A stretch of 64,000 nt of DNA from Elusimicrobiota bacterium (lineage in GTDB: Bacteria > Elusimicrobiota > Elusimicrobia > UBA1565 > UBA9628). This document shows, piece after piece, positions 53,677-62,224 of this stretch (its first letter is position 1; each line of letters starts with the position of its first letter). The stretch lies in contig JACRDQ010000019.1 of assembly GCA_016218545.1 (NCBI GenBank), positions 1 through 64,000 of the forward strand. Direction: 5' to 3'. The notes beneath the pieces are model-generated. The model saw only the letters and a list, made by a program, of their open reading frames with translations, was not told the origin of the DNA and did not search any database. The position numbers were made by a program, and so were the translations under genes.

Positions 53677-55608
53677 ATGGCATCCCCGAAAAGGAGAGGC
53701 AGGCTCTCCCTGCGCCTGCTGTTGTGGTTCCTCACCCTATCGCTGCTCCCCCTGGGGTCGGTGGCGTGGTTCCTTATCGGCATCGCTCATGAGTCCCTGA
53801 GCAATGAGATCCTCTCGACCCAGCAGGCTCTCGCCGCCGGGTTCGCGGACACGGTCGGCAAGTACGTCGCGACCTTCAAGAACGTCCTCATCGAGACCGC
53901 GGGCATCGAGGAGTTCGCGGGCATGAATTCCGTCAAGCAGCAGCAGTTCCTCAACCGCATCATGCAGGTCCATCTGGCGTTCATCGAGCTCTCGGTGATC
54001 TCCCCGGCGGGCGTGGAGCTCATGCAGACCGGCCGGTTCCTCAAGGCCAACCCGGAGATGCGCCATTTCGAGGGGGAGGACTTCTTCAACACGGCGTTGA
54101 AGCGCGGCCTCTACATGGGGAGGCTGGAGCGCTTCCAGGGCCTCTACCCCACGATGACCATCGCGGTCCCCATCACGGACCCCAAGGCCGCCCAGCCCGT
54201 GGGCGTCCTCATGGGCAAGGTGAGCTTGAACGGCCTCACCCAGATGCTCGGGATGGAGTTCCCGTCCAGCGGCCGCTCCTCGGCCTCCGTCATCGCGGGC
54301 GACGGGTTCCTCATCGCGCACTCCAACCCCAAGGAGGCCTTCAAGCCCGAGGCGCGGATGAGCGAGGAGCTCGTCAAGATCATCACGACCCAGAACGAGG
54401 AGAAGGGAGGAGGTCCCCTCCTCCTCGTCGACGGCAGCCGACTCTTCGGGGCCTTCGCGTTCGTTCCGAACAAGATGCTCGATTGGGCCGTGTTCGTCCA
54501 GCAGCCCATGGACTACGCCGAGCGGACCTCGGCCGCGATGCTCAAGAGGACCGCCTCCATCGTGCTCGTGGTCGCCATCTGCGTCATCCCGCTGGCGTGG
54601 CTGGTGGCGGGCAACATCACCCAGCCCATCCGGGACCTGCGCGACGCCGCGGACCGCATCGCCAAGGGGCAGTTCGACGAGGCCCGGGAGCTCCTCCCGT
54701 TGGACGTCAGCAACGAGGTGGGCCAGTTGGCTGAACGCTTCGACGCCATGCGCGAGGCCCTCAAGGAGAAGACGGACGAGCTCGTGGGGGCCAAGGAGAA
54801 GCTCGAGGAGTTCACCCACTTCCTCGAGCGTCGCGTGGAGGCCCGGACCCGGGAGCTCAAGGCCGCCCAGGAACAGCTCGTCCAGAAGGAGCGGCTCGCC
54901 GCCATGGGCGCGATGGCCAACGTCGTGGGCCACGAGATCCGCAACCCGCTGGCGGTCATCCAGAACTCGACCTACTTCATCAAGACCAAGCTCGGGGCCG
55001 CGGCGGACCCCAAGATCGCCAAGCACCTCAAGATCATCGAGTCCGAGATCCGCCAGGCGAGCGACATCATCAACGAGATCCTGGACTTCTCGCGCACGCG
55101 GGACCTCCAGCCGACGAAGATGCCCATCAACATCTTCGTCGAGGAGCTCCTCTCGGTCTACCCGTTCCCGGCCCACATCAACCTCGTCCAGCGCCTGGAC
55201 CCGGCCAATCCCGACATCAGCATCGACATCACGGAGATGCGCCAGGCCGTGCGCAACGTCATCGGCAACTCCATCGAGGTCATGCCGACCTCGGGCTCCC
55301 TGGGGGTCCGGACCTACACCCAGGGCGAGTGGGCGGTCATCGAGGTGGCCGATTCCGGCCCCGGCATCCCGCCCGACGTCCTGGACAAGATCTTCGTGGC
55401 CTTCTACACGACGAAGGCCCGCGGCACCGGCCTGGGGCTGGCCGTGGTGAAGAAGGTCCTGGATCGGCACAAGGGCGACGTGAAGGTCGAGAGCGCCCTG
55501 GGCAAGGGCACGGTCTTCCGCCTCCTGCTCCCCATCCAGGTCGAGCCCAAGCCCGGGGCTTCCCGGCCGCCTACGCCGGGGGCTCCTACCGGCCAACGCC
55601 CCGTCTGA
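53677..55608 (+). CDS. Membrane histidine kinase (double-Cache-like, HAMP, HisKA, HATPase)
   Basis: This 643-aa kinase has helix 1 near 14-36 and a large periplasmic sensing region at about 40-285 (double-Cache-like; TMTIAVPITDPKAAQPVGVL, LLLVDGSRLFGAFAFVP). Helix 2 (about 290-312) leads to HAMP (ITQPIRDLRDAADRIAKGQF), a coiled coil, and HisKA with His near 419 in VVGHEIRNPLAVIQN. The HATPase has an N-box (VRNVIGNSIEVM), DSGPGIP and GTGLGLAVVKKVL. It should autophosphorylate. A CAGAAT hexamer ends 6 nt before the ATG, but without a -35 or TGn. Likely partners are the receivers nearby. Confidence 0.93.
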   Translation: MASPKRRGRLSLRLLLWFLTLSLLPLGSVAWFLIGIAHESLSNEILSTQQALAAGFADTVGKYVATFKNVLIETAGIEEFAGMNSVKQQQFLNRIMQVHLAFIELSVISPAGVELMQTGRFLKANPEMRHFEGEDFFNTALKRGLYMGRLERFQGLYPTMTIAVPITDPKAAQPVGVLMGKVSLNGLTQMLGMEFPSSGRSSASVIAGDGFLIAHSNPKEAFKPEARMSEELVKIITTQNEEKGGGPLLLVDGSRLFGAFAFVPNKMLDWAVFVQQPMDYAERTSAAMLKRTASIVLVVAICVIPLAWLVAGNITQPIRDLRDAADRIAKGQFDEARELLPLDVSNEVGQLAERFDAMREALKEKTDELVGAKEKLEEFTHFLERRVEARTRELKAAQEQLVQKERLAAMGAMANVVGHEIRNPLAVIQNSTYFIKTKLGAAADPKIAKHLKIIESEIRQASDIINEILDFSRTRDLQPTKMPINIFVEELLSVYPFPAHINLVQRLDPANPDISIDITEMRQAVRNVIGNSIEVMPTSGSLGVRTYTQGEWAVIEVADSGPGIPPDVLDKIFVAFYTTKARGTGLGLAVVKKVLDRHKGDVKVESALGKGTVFRLLLPIQVEPKPGASRPPTPGAPTGQRPV

Positions 55609-55646
55609 ACGCTTGCCGGGACGCCAGGCGCCTGCGGTCCAGTGGA

Positions 55647-55675
55647 TTGCATCCCGCGTCCATGTTTACCATAAT
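55647..55675 (+). promoter_or_regulatory. Promoter of the hybrid kinase gene
   Basis: TTGCAT (55647-55652), a 17-nt spacer and CATAAT (55670-55675) give a plausible sigma-70 promoter. Transcription would start near 55682, about 10 nt before the chosen ATG at 55692. Confidence 0.45.
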
Positions 55676-55691
55676 GGGTGCGGAGAATCCC

Positions 55692-56843
55692 ATGGACGAC
55701 GCCAAAGCGAAGGTCCTCGTCTGCGACGACGAGAAGAACATGCGGGACACCATCCGCGACAACCTCGAGGACGCCGGTTACGAGGTGACCGAGGTCGCTA
55801 CCGGTCCCGCGGCCGTGGCGGCCGCGGGAAAGGGCGCCTTCGACGTCATCCTCATGGACTACAAGCTCATGGACCCCGCGGGCAAGGAGTCCATGACCGG
55901 CATCGAGGCCATCAAGCAGATCCGGATGCGGGACACGGAGAGCCAGATCCTCATGCTCACCGGCCACGCCTCCCTCGACATCGCGGTCCAATCCATCCAG
56001 GAGTCGGTCTACGACTTCATTCAGAAGCCGGTGGACATCGACTACCTCAAGCGCCGCATCGGGCAGGCCACGGACAAGCTGCGCCTGCAGCGCGAGAACA
56101 AGCGGCTCATCGAGGAGCTCCGGCAGAAGAACTCCGAGCTCTCCTCGCTCAACGACATGAAGTCGAAGTTCATGTCCATGGCCTCCCACGACCTCTCCAA
56201 CGCCCTGATGACCCTGCAGGTGAGCTTCGAGATGCTCTCCTCCACCCTGGTCCCGGACGCCGAGCAGAAGAAGCGCATGACCTACATCTCCTCGGGCATC
56301 AACCAGATCCGGCGTCTGGTCGAGGACCTGGTGGACTGGGCCTCCATCGAGCAGGGCAAGTTCCGGCTCGAGAAGGACTGGTTCTCGCCCGCGGCCCTCG
56401 TCGAGGAGATCGTCATCGGGCCCCAGGGACGGGCCGCGGCGCGGGGGCTGTCGCTCAAGGCCCAGGTCAACGGCTCCCTGCCCATGGTGCTCGCGGATCG
56501 CCGCAGGATCAGCCAGGTCATCAACAATCTCCTCGAGAACGCCATCCGCCACACCATGAAGGGCGGGTCGGTGACGCTCGCCGTGGAGGCCAAGGGGCGC
56601 GACGCCCTGTTCTCGGTCCGCGACACGGGCGAAGGCATCGCGCCCGAGGACCACGAGAAGATCTTCCAGAGCTTCTGCCAGGGCTCCAGCCAGCAGGAGC
56701 GAGGCCGCCTCGGATTGGGCCTGTCCATCTCGAAGGAGATCGTGGAGAGCCACGGCGGCGCCATCAGCGTGGCGAGCCCGGGCCCGGGGAAGGGGGCGAC
56801 CTTCTCCTTCACCTTGCCGTTCGGGGAGAAGCCCAAGTCCTGA
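55692..56843 (+). CDS. Cytoplasmic hybrid histidine kinase (receiver, HisKA, HATPase)
   Basis: This 383-aa protein has an N-terminal receiver (CDDEKNMRD, phospho-acceptor in VILMDYKLMDP, LTGHASL, IQKPVDID), a coiled linker (LQRENKRLIEELRQKNSELS), and HisKA with His near 166 in SMASHDLSNAL. The HATPase has VINNLLENAIRHT, DTGEGI and GLGLSISKEIVESHGG. It has no membrane helix. Such hybrids take input from another kinase through the N-terminal receiver. ATG 55692 (MDDAKAK) is chosen because it begins just before the receiver strand; upstream ATGs at 55662 and 55674 overlap the promoter. Confidence 0.9.
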   Translation: MDDAKAKVLVCDDEKNMRDTIRDNLEDAGYEVTEVATGPAAVAAAGKGAFDVILMDYKLMDPAGKESMTGIEAIKQIRMRDTESQILMLTGHASLDIAVQSIQESVYDFIQKPVDIDYLKRRIGQATDKLRLQRENKRLIEELRQKNSELSSLNDMKSKFMSMASHDLSNALMTLQVSFEMLSSTLVPDAEQKKRMTYISSGINQIRRLVEDLVDWASIEQGKFRLEKDWFSPAALVEEIVIGPQGRAAARGLSLKAQVNGSLPMVLADRRRISQVINNLLENAIRHTMKGGSVTLAVEAKGRDALFSVRDTGEGIAPEDHEKIFQSFCQGSSQQERGRLGLGLSISKEIVESHGGAISVASPGPGKGATFSFTLPFGEKPKS

Positions 56844-56884
56844 GGGATGGGGCGCGGCAAGTCACTCTTTAGAGAAATATTTAG

Positions 56885-56890
56885 TATACT
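56885..56890 (+). promoter_or_regulatory. -10 element of the NarL-type regulator gene
   Basis: TATACT (56885-56890) lies in an AT-rich patch (56866-56892) in the 127-base gap between the two regulator genes. The leader to the ATG at 56971 would be about 75 nt and contains a good AGGAGG site. No clear -35 at 16-18 nt. Confidence 0.4.
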
Positions 56891-56970
56891 CACGCGAGGT
56901 TTCTGGGTGAGGCCCAGCCGTTGCGCCGTCGCGAAGGCCTGACGACCCAACGACACCACAGGAGGATCGC

Positions 56971-57645
56971 ATGGCATCTTCGAAGAAGAAAGTGAGGGTC
57001 CTGATCGCCGACGACCAGACGCTTTTCCGCGAAGGCATCAAGGACCTGCTCGAGAACGAGCGCCAGGTCGAGGTCGTGGGGGAAGCCGCCGACGGACAGG
57101 AAGTCATCCGGCTGGCCCGCAAACTCAAGCCCGACGTCATCCTCATGGACATCAAGCTCCCGCATGTCGACGGCATCGCCGCCACCCGGATCATCCGCAA
57201 GGAGTGCCCGGACACGAACGTCCTGATCCTCTCTGGCTACGAGGACGAGGCCCATGTCATGGAGTCCATCCAGGCCGGCGCCAACGGGTACCTCTCGAAG
57301 ATGCTGCCCGCCACCGAGCTCGTCAACGCCTTGAAGACCTTCGCCAACGACGGGGTGATGATCCCGCAGCCGGTCATGGGCAAGCTCATCCAGGGGCTGC
57401 GGCAGATGGCAAACTCCCAGGGCGAGGGCTCGCCCGTGGCCCTGACCAAGACCGAGATCCGGGTGCTGGTCCTGCTGGGCAGCGGCCTCGCCAACAAGGA
57501 GATCGCGGCGAAGATGGACTGCTCGGTCAAGACCATCAAGAACCACCTCAACGCCATCTTCCAGAAGCTGGGCGTCTCGAACCGGACCGAAGCCGTGGTC
57601 AAGGGCATCGAGATGGGGCTCATCTCTCCGGAGGAATCGCGCTGA
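56971..57645 (+). CDS. NarL/FixJ-type response regulator
   Basis: This 224-aa protein has a complete receiver at about 8-125 (IADDQTLFREG, phospho-acceptor in VILMDIKLPHVDG, LILSGYED, GYLSKMLPATEL) and a LuxR-type helix-turn-helix at about 155-215 (ALTKTEIRVLVLLGSGLANK, SVKTIKNHLNAIFQKLGVSN). An ACAGGAGG ribosome site precedes the ATG. It is a transcription factor probably fed by the kinases just upstream. Its stop codon lies within a small hairpin, and a larger terminator-like hairpin follows. Confidence 0.95.
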   Translation: MASSKKKVRVLIADDQTLFREGIKDLLENERQVEVVGEAADGQEVIRLARKLKPDVILMDIKLPHVDGIAATRIIRKECPDTNVLILSGYEDEAHVMESIQAGANGYLSKMLPATELVNALKTFANDGVMIPQPVMGKLIQGLRQMANSQGEGSPVALTKTEIRVLVLLGSGLANKEIAAKMDCSVKTIKNHLNAIFQKLGVSNRTEAVVKGIEMGLISPEESR

Positions 57646-57661
57646 CAGGCCGCAGCCTGTC
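57644..57661 (+). terminator. Small hairpin over the regulator stop
   Basis: GACAGGC (57644-57650) pairs with GCCTGTC (57655-57661) around a four-base loop. It starts inside the TGA stop codon of the NarL-type gene. It is short and lacks a T-tract. Confidence 0.4.
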
Positions 57662-57690
57662 CCTTCCGTGAGACGACTCGCTGAGCACGA

Positions 57691-57719
57691 AGCCCGGGAA
57701 GGCGCGGCCTTCCCGGGCT
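57691..57719 (+). terminator. Terminator-like hairpin before the DUF2332 gene
   Basis: A 12-bp perfect GC-rich stem (57691-57702 with 57708-57719, 5-base loop) is followed by GATTTC. It ends 6 nt before the ATG at 57726, so it may also cover the translation start of that gene. Confidence 0.65.
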
Positions 57720-57725
57720 GATTTC

Positions 57726-58787
57726 ATGCAGAAACCCGACTTCATCGCGCAACTCGACCGCGGCGCGTCGGCCGCGACCCCCCTCAACGCGGCCCTCCTG
57801 GGGCATCTCTCCAAGGAGCTCAGGAAAGGGGACCCGGCCTGGTGGAAGGAGACGGCGCGTGCCTGGGAGAAGCGCGGCTTCGTGGCTTGGGACGAGGCCT
57901 GGACCCTGTTCCTGACCTGCCTGCATTTCGAGGCGCTCAACAACCCGGAGTGCCCGCTCGGCCCGTACTTCCCTTCGTGCGGCGGGACCGACGAGGCAGA
58001 CCCCTCGGTGGGACTGGCCAAGTTCCTCGCGGCGCCCTCCGGGTCGTTCTTCGAGAACCTCCACGACGGGGTCCGCCGTGCCTTCGTGCCCTTGCGGTCG
58101 TTCCTGTGGACGGCGCCGGCCGCTCTGTTCTTCCTCAAGCGCGAGCTCTCCTTCTATCTCGTCGAGGTGGACGCGGGCGCGGGCTTGAACCTCGTGGGAG
58201 ACCTCCTCTATCCCCTCAAGAACTTCGACTCGTCGTTCATCTCCGCGCGCATCGGCCTCGATCCCAAACCCCTGGAGATGCACGACATCTATCACCGCCG
58301 GTGGGTCACTGCCGGGCTCATGCCGGACAACATGAAGAGCATCGCCGAGCTCGACAAGGCGGTGGAGTTCGTCATGGCCTCGGTCAAGGACGACCCCTCC
58401 TTCCTCCAACTCGTCCCCTGCGCTTGCGACAAGGCCCTGCGCTTCATCGGCAAGAACATCCCCTCCGACGACCCGGACGTCGGCATCCTCTTCATGAACA
58501 TGGGCGTGACCTGCCGCATGACCGACGAGCGCTATGCCGCGTTCTCGCGCTCCGTGGCCGAGGCCCTGACTCCTTGGGGGGACCGGGGTCTCTGGGTCGA
58601 GGTCGAGGCGGTGCGCGGCGAGCTCTATTCGACCACCTACCAGTTGCGGCTCCACCGCGTGGTCGGAGGGGCACTGAGCACGGTCGTGATGTCCAGTATC
58701 GACGTGGCTGCGGGCAAGATCCTGGACCACGAGGGCGCAGACCGCTTCCTCTCCTTCGGCAAGCCCGCGCCCAAGAAAGCTAAATAG
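57726..58787 (+). CDS. DUF2332-like protein
   Basis: This 353-aa cytosolic-looking protein has no signal peptide or membrane helix. The pattern HPLGPYFPSCGG-like (CPLGPYFPSCGG) in the first third, and a central LVEVDAGAGLNLVGDLLYPL followed by LDPKPLEMHDIY, match the DUF2332 family, in which a VEVGxSAGLNL motif recalls a methyltransferase SAM-binding loop. No function is established. The start is the ATG next to the hairpin, without a clear ribosome site; the gene may be poorly translated unless the hairpin opens. The gene following has its own promoter. Confidence 0.72.
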   Translation: MQKPDFIAQLDRGASAATPLNAALLGHLSKELRKGDPAWWKETARAWEKRGFVAWDEAWTLFLTCLHFEALNNPECPLGPYFPSCGGTDEADPSVGLAKFLAAPSGSFFENLHDGVRRAFVPLRSFLWTAPAALFFLKRELSFYLVEVDAGAGLNLVGDLLYPLKNFDSSFISARIGLDPKPLEMHDIYHRRWVTAGLMPDNMKSIAELDKAVEFVMASVKDDPSFLQLVPCACDKALRFIGKNIPSDDPDVGILFMNMGVTCRMTDERYAAFSRSVAEALTPWGDRGLWVEVEAVRGELYSTTYQLRLHRVVGGALSTVVMSSIDVAAGKILDHEGADRFLSFGKPAPKKAK

Positions 58788-58791
58788 GGCC

Positions 58792-58811
58792 TGGGGTCGG
58801 GTCCGGCCCCA
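58792..58811 (+). repeat. Imperfect palindrome after the DUF2332 gene
   Basis: TGGGGTCGG pairs with CCGGCCCCA (one G-U pair, two-base centre). It lies 4 nt after the stop, before an AT-rich stretch, and resembles the GGGGTCAG intergenic sites elsewhere in the window. It may act as a terminator for the gene before it. Confidence 0.4.
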
Positions 58812-58835
58812 TATGATAAATTAACAGTAAAGTAC

Positions 58836-58864
58836 TTGATTTCCCGCGACTCCGGGGGTACGAT
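58836..58864 (+). promoter_or_regulatory. Promoter of the second pseudopilin operon, probably leaderless
   Basis: TTGATT (58836-58841), a 17-nt spacer and TACGAT (58859-58864) end 6 nt before the GTG start at 58871. An AT-rich stretch (58811-58835) lies upstream like an UP element. There is no ribosome site before the GTG. Confidence 0.6.
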
Positions 58865-58870
58865 TATCTT

Positions 58871-60064
58871 GTGACGCGCCTATCGTCCAGGCGGGGGCAG
58901 TTCATCCTGCCCACCATCTTCATCTTCCCTTCGTTCTTCCTCTTCGTCTTCCTCATCTACGACACGGCCAAGCTCTCCCGAGAGAAGATCCGCCATCAGT
59001 TCGCCGTGGACGCCGCCGCCTTCGTGGAGATGACCAACTATTCGGACTTCCTCAACAGGTCGGCCTACGTCAACGGGGCCTTCCCCATGCGCATCTTCTC
59101 CGAGGGCTTCGGCGACATCGACATCCCCGGCGACCGCAAGAGGAAGTGCGGCGGCGGCGGCTCCTGCAAGGTCTACCTCGGGGACGTCCTCTATAAGAAC
59201 GGGGTCTTCCCGTACGGCAACGACCCCTATCCCGTGACCCCGTCCAGGCCTCCCAACCCGCTGCCGGACACCTTGAACGAGGAGTCCTCCTGGAAGATCA
59301 AATACGCCCAGGCCTCCAACAAGGTGACCCAGAGCCAATCCGTGGAGCCGGGGCAGAAGAACGAGAGCCCTCCGAACATGGCGTCCACCGAGTACAACGG
59401 CGTGTTCGTGATCTTCGACCAGGAGGACGCCCATGACTGGTGGCTCAACTGGGAGGACGCCCAGCAGATGGCCACTCTTTACGTCCAGATCTGGCAGCTC
59501 CTGGGCTCGGTGGAGGAGGCGCAATACTCCGTGCTCGAGCGCCTCGTCAAATCCCACAATTTCTACAAGAAGGCCTACTGGCTCAACACCGGCGCTCCGG
59601 TGTCGGACGGCAGCCTGGGCGCGGACTCCTTCCAATCCTCGGCCGGGTCCTTCCTGTGGCCCAACGGGGTCAAGTTCTACTGCCACCGCCGGATCACGTA
59701 CTACGGGAGCATCCCCACCGGACAGCTCATCCCTCCCTACATCGAGCAGGCGCCCAGCAGCCCGGTCGTGACGGATTTCCTCGACAAGTGCGACGGCGGG
59801 GCCGGGCTCTTCCAGATCCTGTGGGTCAAGCCCTCGGAGCTCGACAAGATGCGCAAGGCCGTCAACGGCAAGTACGCGGGCTACCCGGTCGTGCAGCCCT
59901 GGACCGCTCCGGCCAACTACTTCAACTACGACTTCAACAAGGAGTCCAAGGAGCTCAACTTCAAGAGGCCGACCCTGCACGCCACGGTCTCCTGCGGGGA
60001 GGGCTCCAAGGCCGAGGTCTGGCCGGATCCCACCCCGAAGTTCCAGGTGAGGCTGTATCCATGA
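58871..60064 (+). CDS. TadG-like (Tad domain) pseudopilin protein
   Basis: This 397-aa protein starts at GTG 58871. Its N-terminus (MTRLSSRRGQFILPTIFIFP followed by SFFLFVFLIYDTAKL) is the one-helix, RRGQ-type leader seen in TadG/TadE proteins, with the DTAKLSREKIRHQFAVDAAA block that in TadG reads as a long amphipathic helix. The remaining 330 residues are a periplasmic domain rich in Tyr, Pro and Asn, with several cysteines (KRKCGGGGSCKVY) that could form a disulfide. It overlaps the next TadE-like gene by 4 nt. It is separated from the main tad locus by about 11 kb, so it forms a second pseudopilin set. Confidence 0.75.
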   Translation: MTRLSSRRGQFILPTIFIFPSFFLFVFLIYDTAKLSREKIRHQFAVDAAAFVEMTNYSDFLNRSAYVNGAFPMRIFSEGFGDIDIPGDRKRKCGGGGSCKVYLGDVLYKNGVFPYGNDPYPVTPSRPPNPLPDTLNEESSWKIKYAQASNKVTQSQSVEPGQKNESPPNMASTEYNGVFVIFDQEDAHDWWLNWEDAQQMATLYVQIWQLLGSVEEAQYSVLERLVKSHNFYKKAYWLNTGAPVSDGSLGADSFQSSAGSFLWPNGVKFYCHRRITYYGSIPTGQLIPPYIEQAPSSPVVTDFLDKCDGGAGLFQILWVKPSELDKMRKAVNGKYAGYPVVQPWTAPANYFNYDFNKESKELNFKRPTLHATVSCGEGSKAEVWPDPTPKFQVRLYP

Positions 60065-60534
60065 TCCGGCGCCGGGGCTCTCGGCGGGGGCAGGCCACGA
60101 CGGAGACCGTGCTCCTCCTGCCGATGTTCGTGTTCTTCCTGTACGCTTTTGCTAAGATATTCGCGGCGTTGGTGCTCATCCAGAAGATGGAGATCGCGTC
60201 GTACTACGCGGCCCGGCGCTGGCAGCTCGAGTCGCACCGGAATTTCAGCTATGTGGGACACGATGAAGGAGTGCTCGCCCTCGATATCAAGCGCAGGGTC
60301 GCGGACTACCTCGGCTACGGCACGAGGATCGGCCAATTCCTCGACCTCGACGGCGGCGCGCCCGTGCTCACCATCGAGCGCACCCAGGTCTGGCAGGTCG
60401 TCTACCTCAAGGTCAAGACCAAGCCGGTCGTCGTGTCGTGGATGTACCGGTCCAAGGGCTACGAGTTCGAGATCACGAAGTACGTCCCCAACCGCGACCG
60501 GCCCATCGCCTTCGAGCTGCCCGGGATGAAGTGA
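60061..60534 (+). CDS. TadE-like pseudopilin (second locus)
   Basis: This 157-aa protein starts at the ATG that overlaps the upstream stop. MIRRRGSRRGQATTETVLLL followed by PMFVFFLYAF is a class III leader with GQxxxE and a hydrophobic helix, as in TadE. A cytoplasm-free, beta-rich globular part follows (DLDGGAPVLTIERTQVWQVV) and ends ELPGMK. It should be processed by a prepilin peptidase not seen here. Together with the TadG-like gene in front and the AAA+ protease gene 4 nt behind, it forms an operon. Confidence 0.82.
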   Translation: MIRRRGSRRGQATTETVLLLPMFVFFLYAFAKIFAALVLIQKMEIASYYAARRWQLESHRNFSYVGHDEGVLALDIKRRVADYLGYGTRIGQFLDLDGGAPVLTIERTQVWQVVYLKVKTKPVVVSWMYRSKGYEFEITKYVPNRDRPIAFELPGMK

Positions 60535-60538
60535 CCGC

Positions 60539-62224
60539 ATGCTCTGGGCACGACTGAAGCTCTTCCTCCAACGCAACTGGCTATGGTTCGCCATCGGCCT
60601 GCTCATGATCGTGGCGATCGTAGTTCCGGTCTGGTACATGCAGGGCATGGAGGAGAGCGTCCGGCGCTACATCGTGGGCATCAACGTGGCCTCCCTGCCT
60701 TGGGGCATCCTGCAGACCCTGGTCTTCGTGGGCTTCCTCTACCTCCTCCAGTACGGCGGGGGCTTCGCCATGTTCAAGAAGTCCAAGGTGAAGATGGGAT
60801 CTGCGAGCGTGCGCTTCACGGACGTCATCGGCCTCATGGAGGCCAAGCGCGAGGCCTGGGAGGTCGTCCAGCTCATCAAGGACCGCGCGGTCTTGAAGAA
60901 GGTGGGCGGCAAGATCCTCCACGGCATGCTCATGGTCGGGCCTCCGGGCTGCGGCAAGACCATGCTCGCCAAGGCTATCGCGACCGAGGCCGGGGTGCCC
61001 TTCCTCTCCACCGCGGGCTCGGAGTTCGTCGAGATATTCGTGGGCGTGGGCGCGTCCCGCGTGCGCAAGCTTTTCAAGCAGGCCCGGCAGTACGCCCAGG
61101 CCTACGGCGCCTGCATCATCTTCATCGACGAGCTCGAGGTCGTGGGCAAGGCCCGCGTCTTCATGGACGCCTTCGGGGGCTCGTCGGAGTCCAACAGCAC
61201 CTTGAACCAGCTCCTCGTGGAGATGGACGGCCTCACCGACGTGGACGCCAACATCGTGGTCATCGGCGCGATGAACGCGCAGGAGATGGTGCTCGACCCC
61301 GCCCTCCTGAGACCGGGCCGCTTCGACCGCAAGATCACGGTCAACCGGCCCAACCTCCAGGAGCGGCGCGAGATATTCGAGTACTACGCGCGCAATATCG
61401 CGCTCGACCCGGGCGTGGACCTCGCGCGCCTGGCCCGCAAGGCGGTGTACAAGACCCCGGCCGAGATCGAGAACATCCTCAAGGAGGCCGCCCTCATCGC
61501 GGTCCGCGACCGCCGCGAGCGGGTGACCTACAAGGACGTCTCGAGCGCCATCGAGCGCATCGAGCTCGGCGTGGCCCACCGCTTGAACCTCACTCCTCGC
61601 GAGCGCGAGATGACCGCCTTCCACGAGGCCGGGCACCTGCTCGTCACCTACCTGACCCACCCGACCAACGACGTCTTCAAGGTCTCCATCGTCCAGCGCG
61701 GGGGGAGCCTCGGCGTGGTCCACTCCGTGCCGCGCGAGGAGCTCTACACCTCGGACGTCAACACCTTGAAGGCCCACATCCGGGTCTCCCTGGCAGGCTA
61801 CGTGGCCGAGCGCCTCAAGTACGGGGTCAGCACCACGGGGGTATCGTCGGATTTCGCCAAGGCCATGGCCATCGCGCACGACATGGTCTGGATCTACGGC
61901 ATGGGCGGCGACGGCCTCATCGGCGATTTCAACCAGATCCCGGCCGGCGGGTTGAACCAGCCCGCCCAGCTCTCCGAGGCCTTCAAGGAAAAGCTCAATA
62001 ACGCGACCCAGGTCCTGCTCCACGAGTGCGTCAAGGAGGTGGAGCAGGTCCTTAAGACCGAATTCCACATCCTGGAGCGTTTCTCCAAGGAACTCCTTGC
62101 CAGGGAAGAGCTGGATTACGATGAAATAGTGCAGATCTTCACCGAATACGGAAAGCCGCCCAAGCCGCTGCCTGCGGAGAACCCGGAACCTCCGCGGTAT
62201 TTCCCTCCTCCTGCCGGGCATTGA
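60539..62224 (+). CDS. Membrane AAA+ zinc metalloprotease, divergent FtsH paralog
   Basis: This 561-aa protein has two N-terminal helices (about 14-33 and 60-77) bracketing a short loop of only about 25 residues, much smaller than the FtsH periplasmic domain. The AAA+ module has Walker A GPPGCGKTMLAKA near 134, Walker B IIFIDELEVVG near 197, and SRH residues LLRPGRFDRKI near 253. The M41 zinc site is intact: HEAGH near 361 and Asp in VSSDFAKAMAIAHDMV near 438. It should pull and degrade membrane proteins. Its operon partners are pseudopilins, so removal of faulty pilins is one idea. It lacks typical FtsH pore or loop sequences in places and is likely a specialised copy. Confidence 0.9.
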   Translation: MLWARLKLFLQRNWLWFAIGLLMIVAIVVPVWYMQGMEESVRRYIVGINVASLPWGILQTLVFVGFLYLLQYGGGFAMFKKSKVKMGSASVRFTDVIGLMEAKREAWEVVQLIKDRAVLKKVGGKILHGMLMVGPPGCGKTMLAKAIATEAGVPFLSTAGSEFVEIFVGVGASRVRKLFKQARQYAQAYGACIIFIDELEVVGKARVFMDAFGGSSESNSTLNQLLVEMDGLTDVDANIVVIGAMNAQEMVLDPALLRPGRFDRKITVNRPNLQERREIFEYYARNIALDPGVDLARLARKAVYKTPAEIENILKEAALIAVRDRRERVTYKDVSSAIERIELGVAHRLNLTPREREMTAFHEAGHLLVTYLTHPTNDVFKVSIVQRGGSLGVVHSVPREELYTSDVNTLKAHIRVSLAGYVAERLKYGVSTTGVSSDFAKAMAIAHDMVWIYGMGGDGLIGDFNQIPAGGLNQPAQLSEAFKEKLNNATQVLLHECVKEVEQVLKTEFHILERFSKELLAREELDYDEIVQIFTEYGKPPKPLPAENPEPPRYFPPPAGH

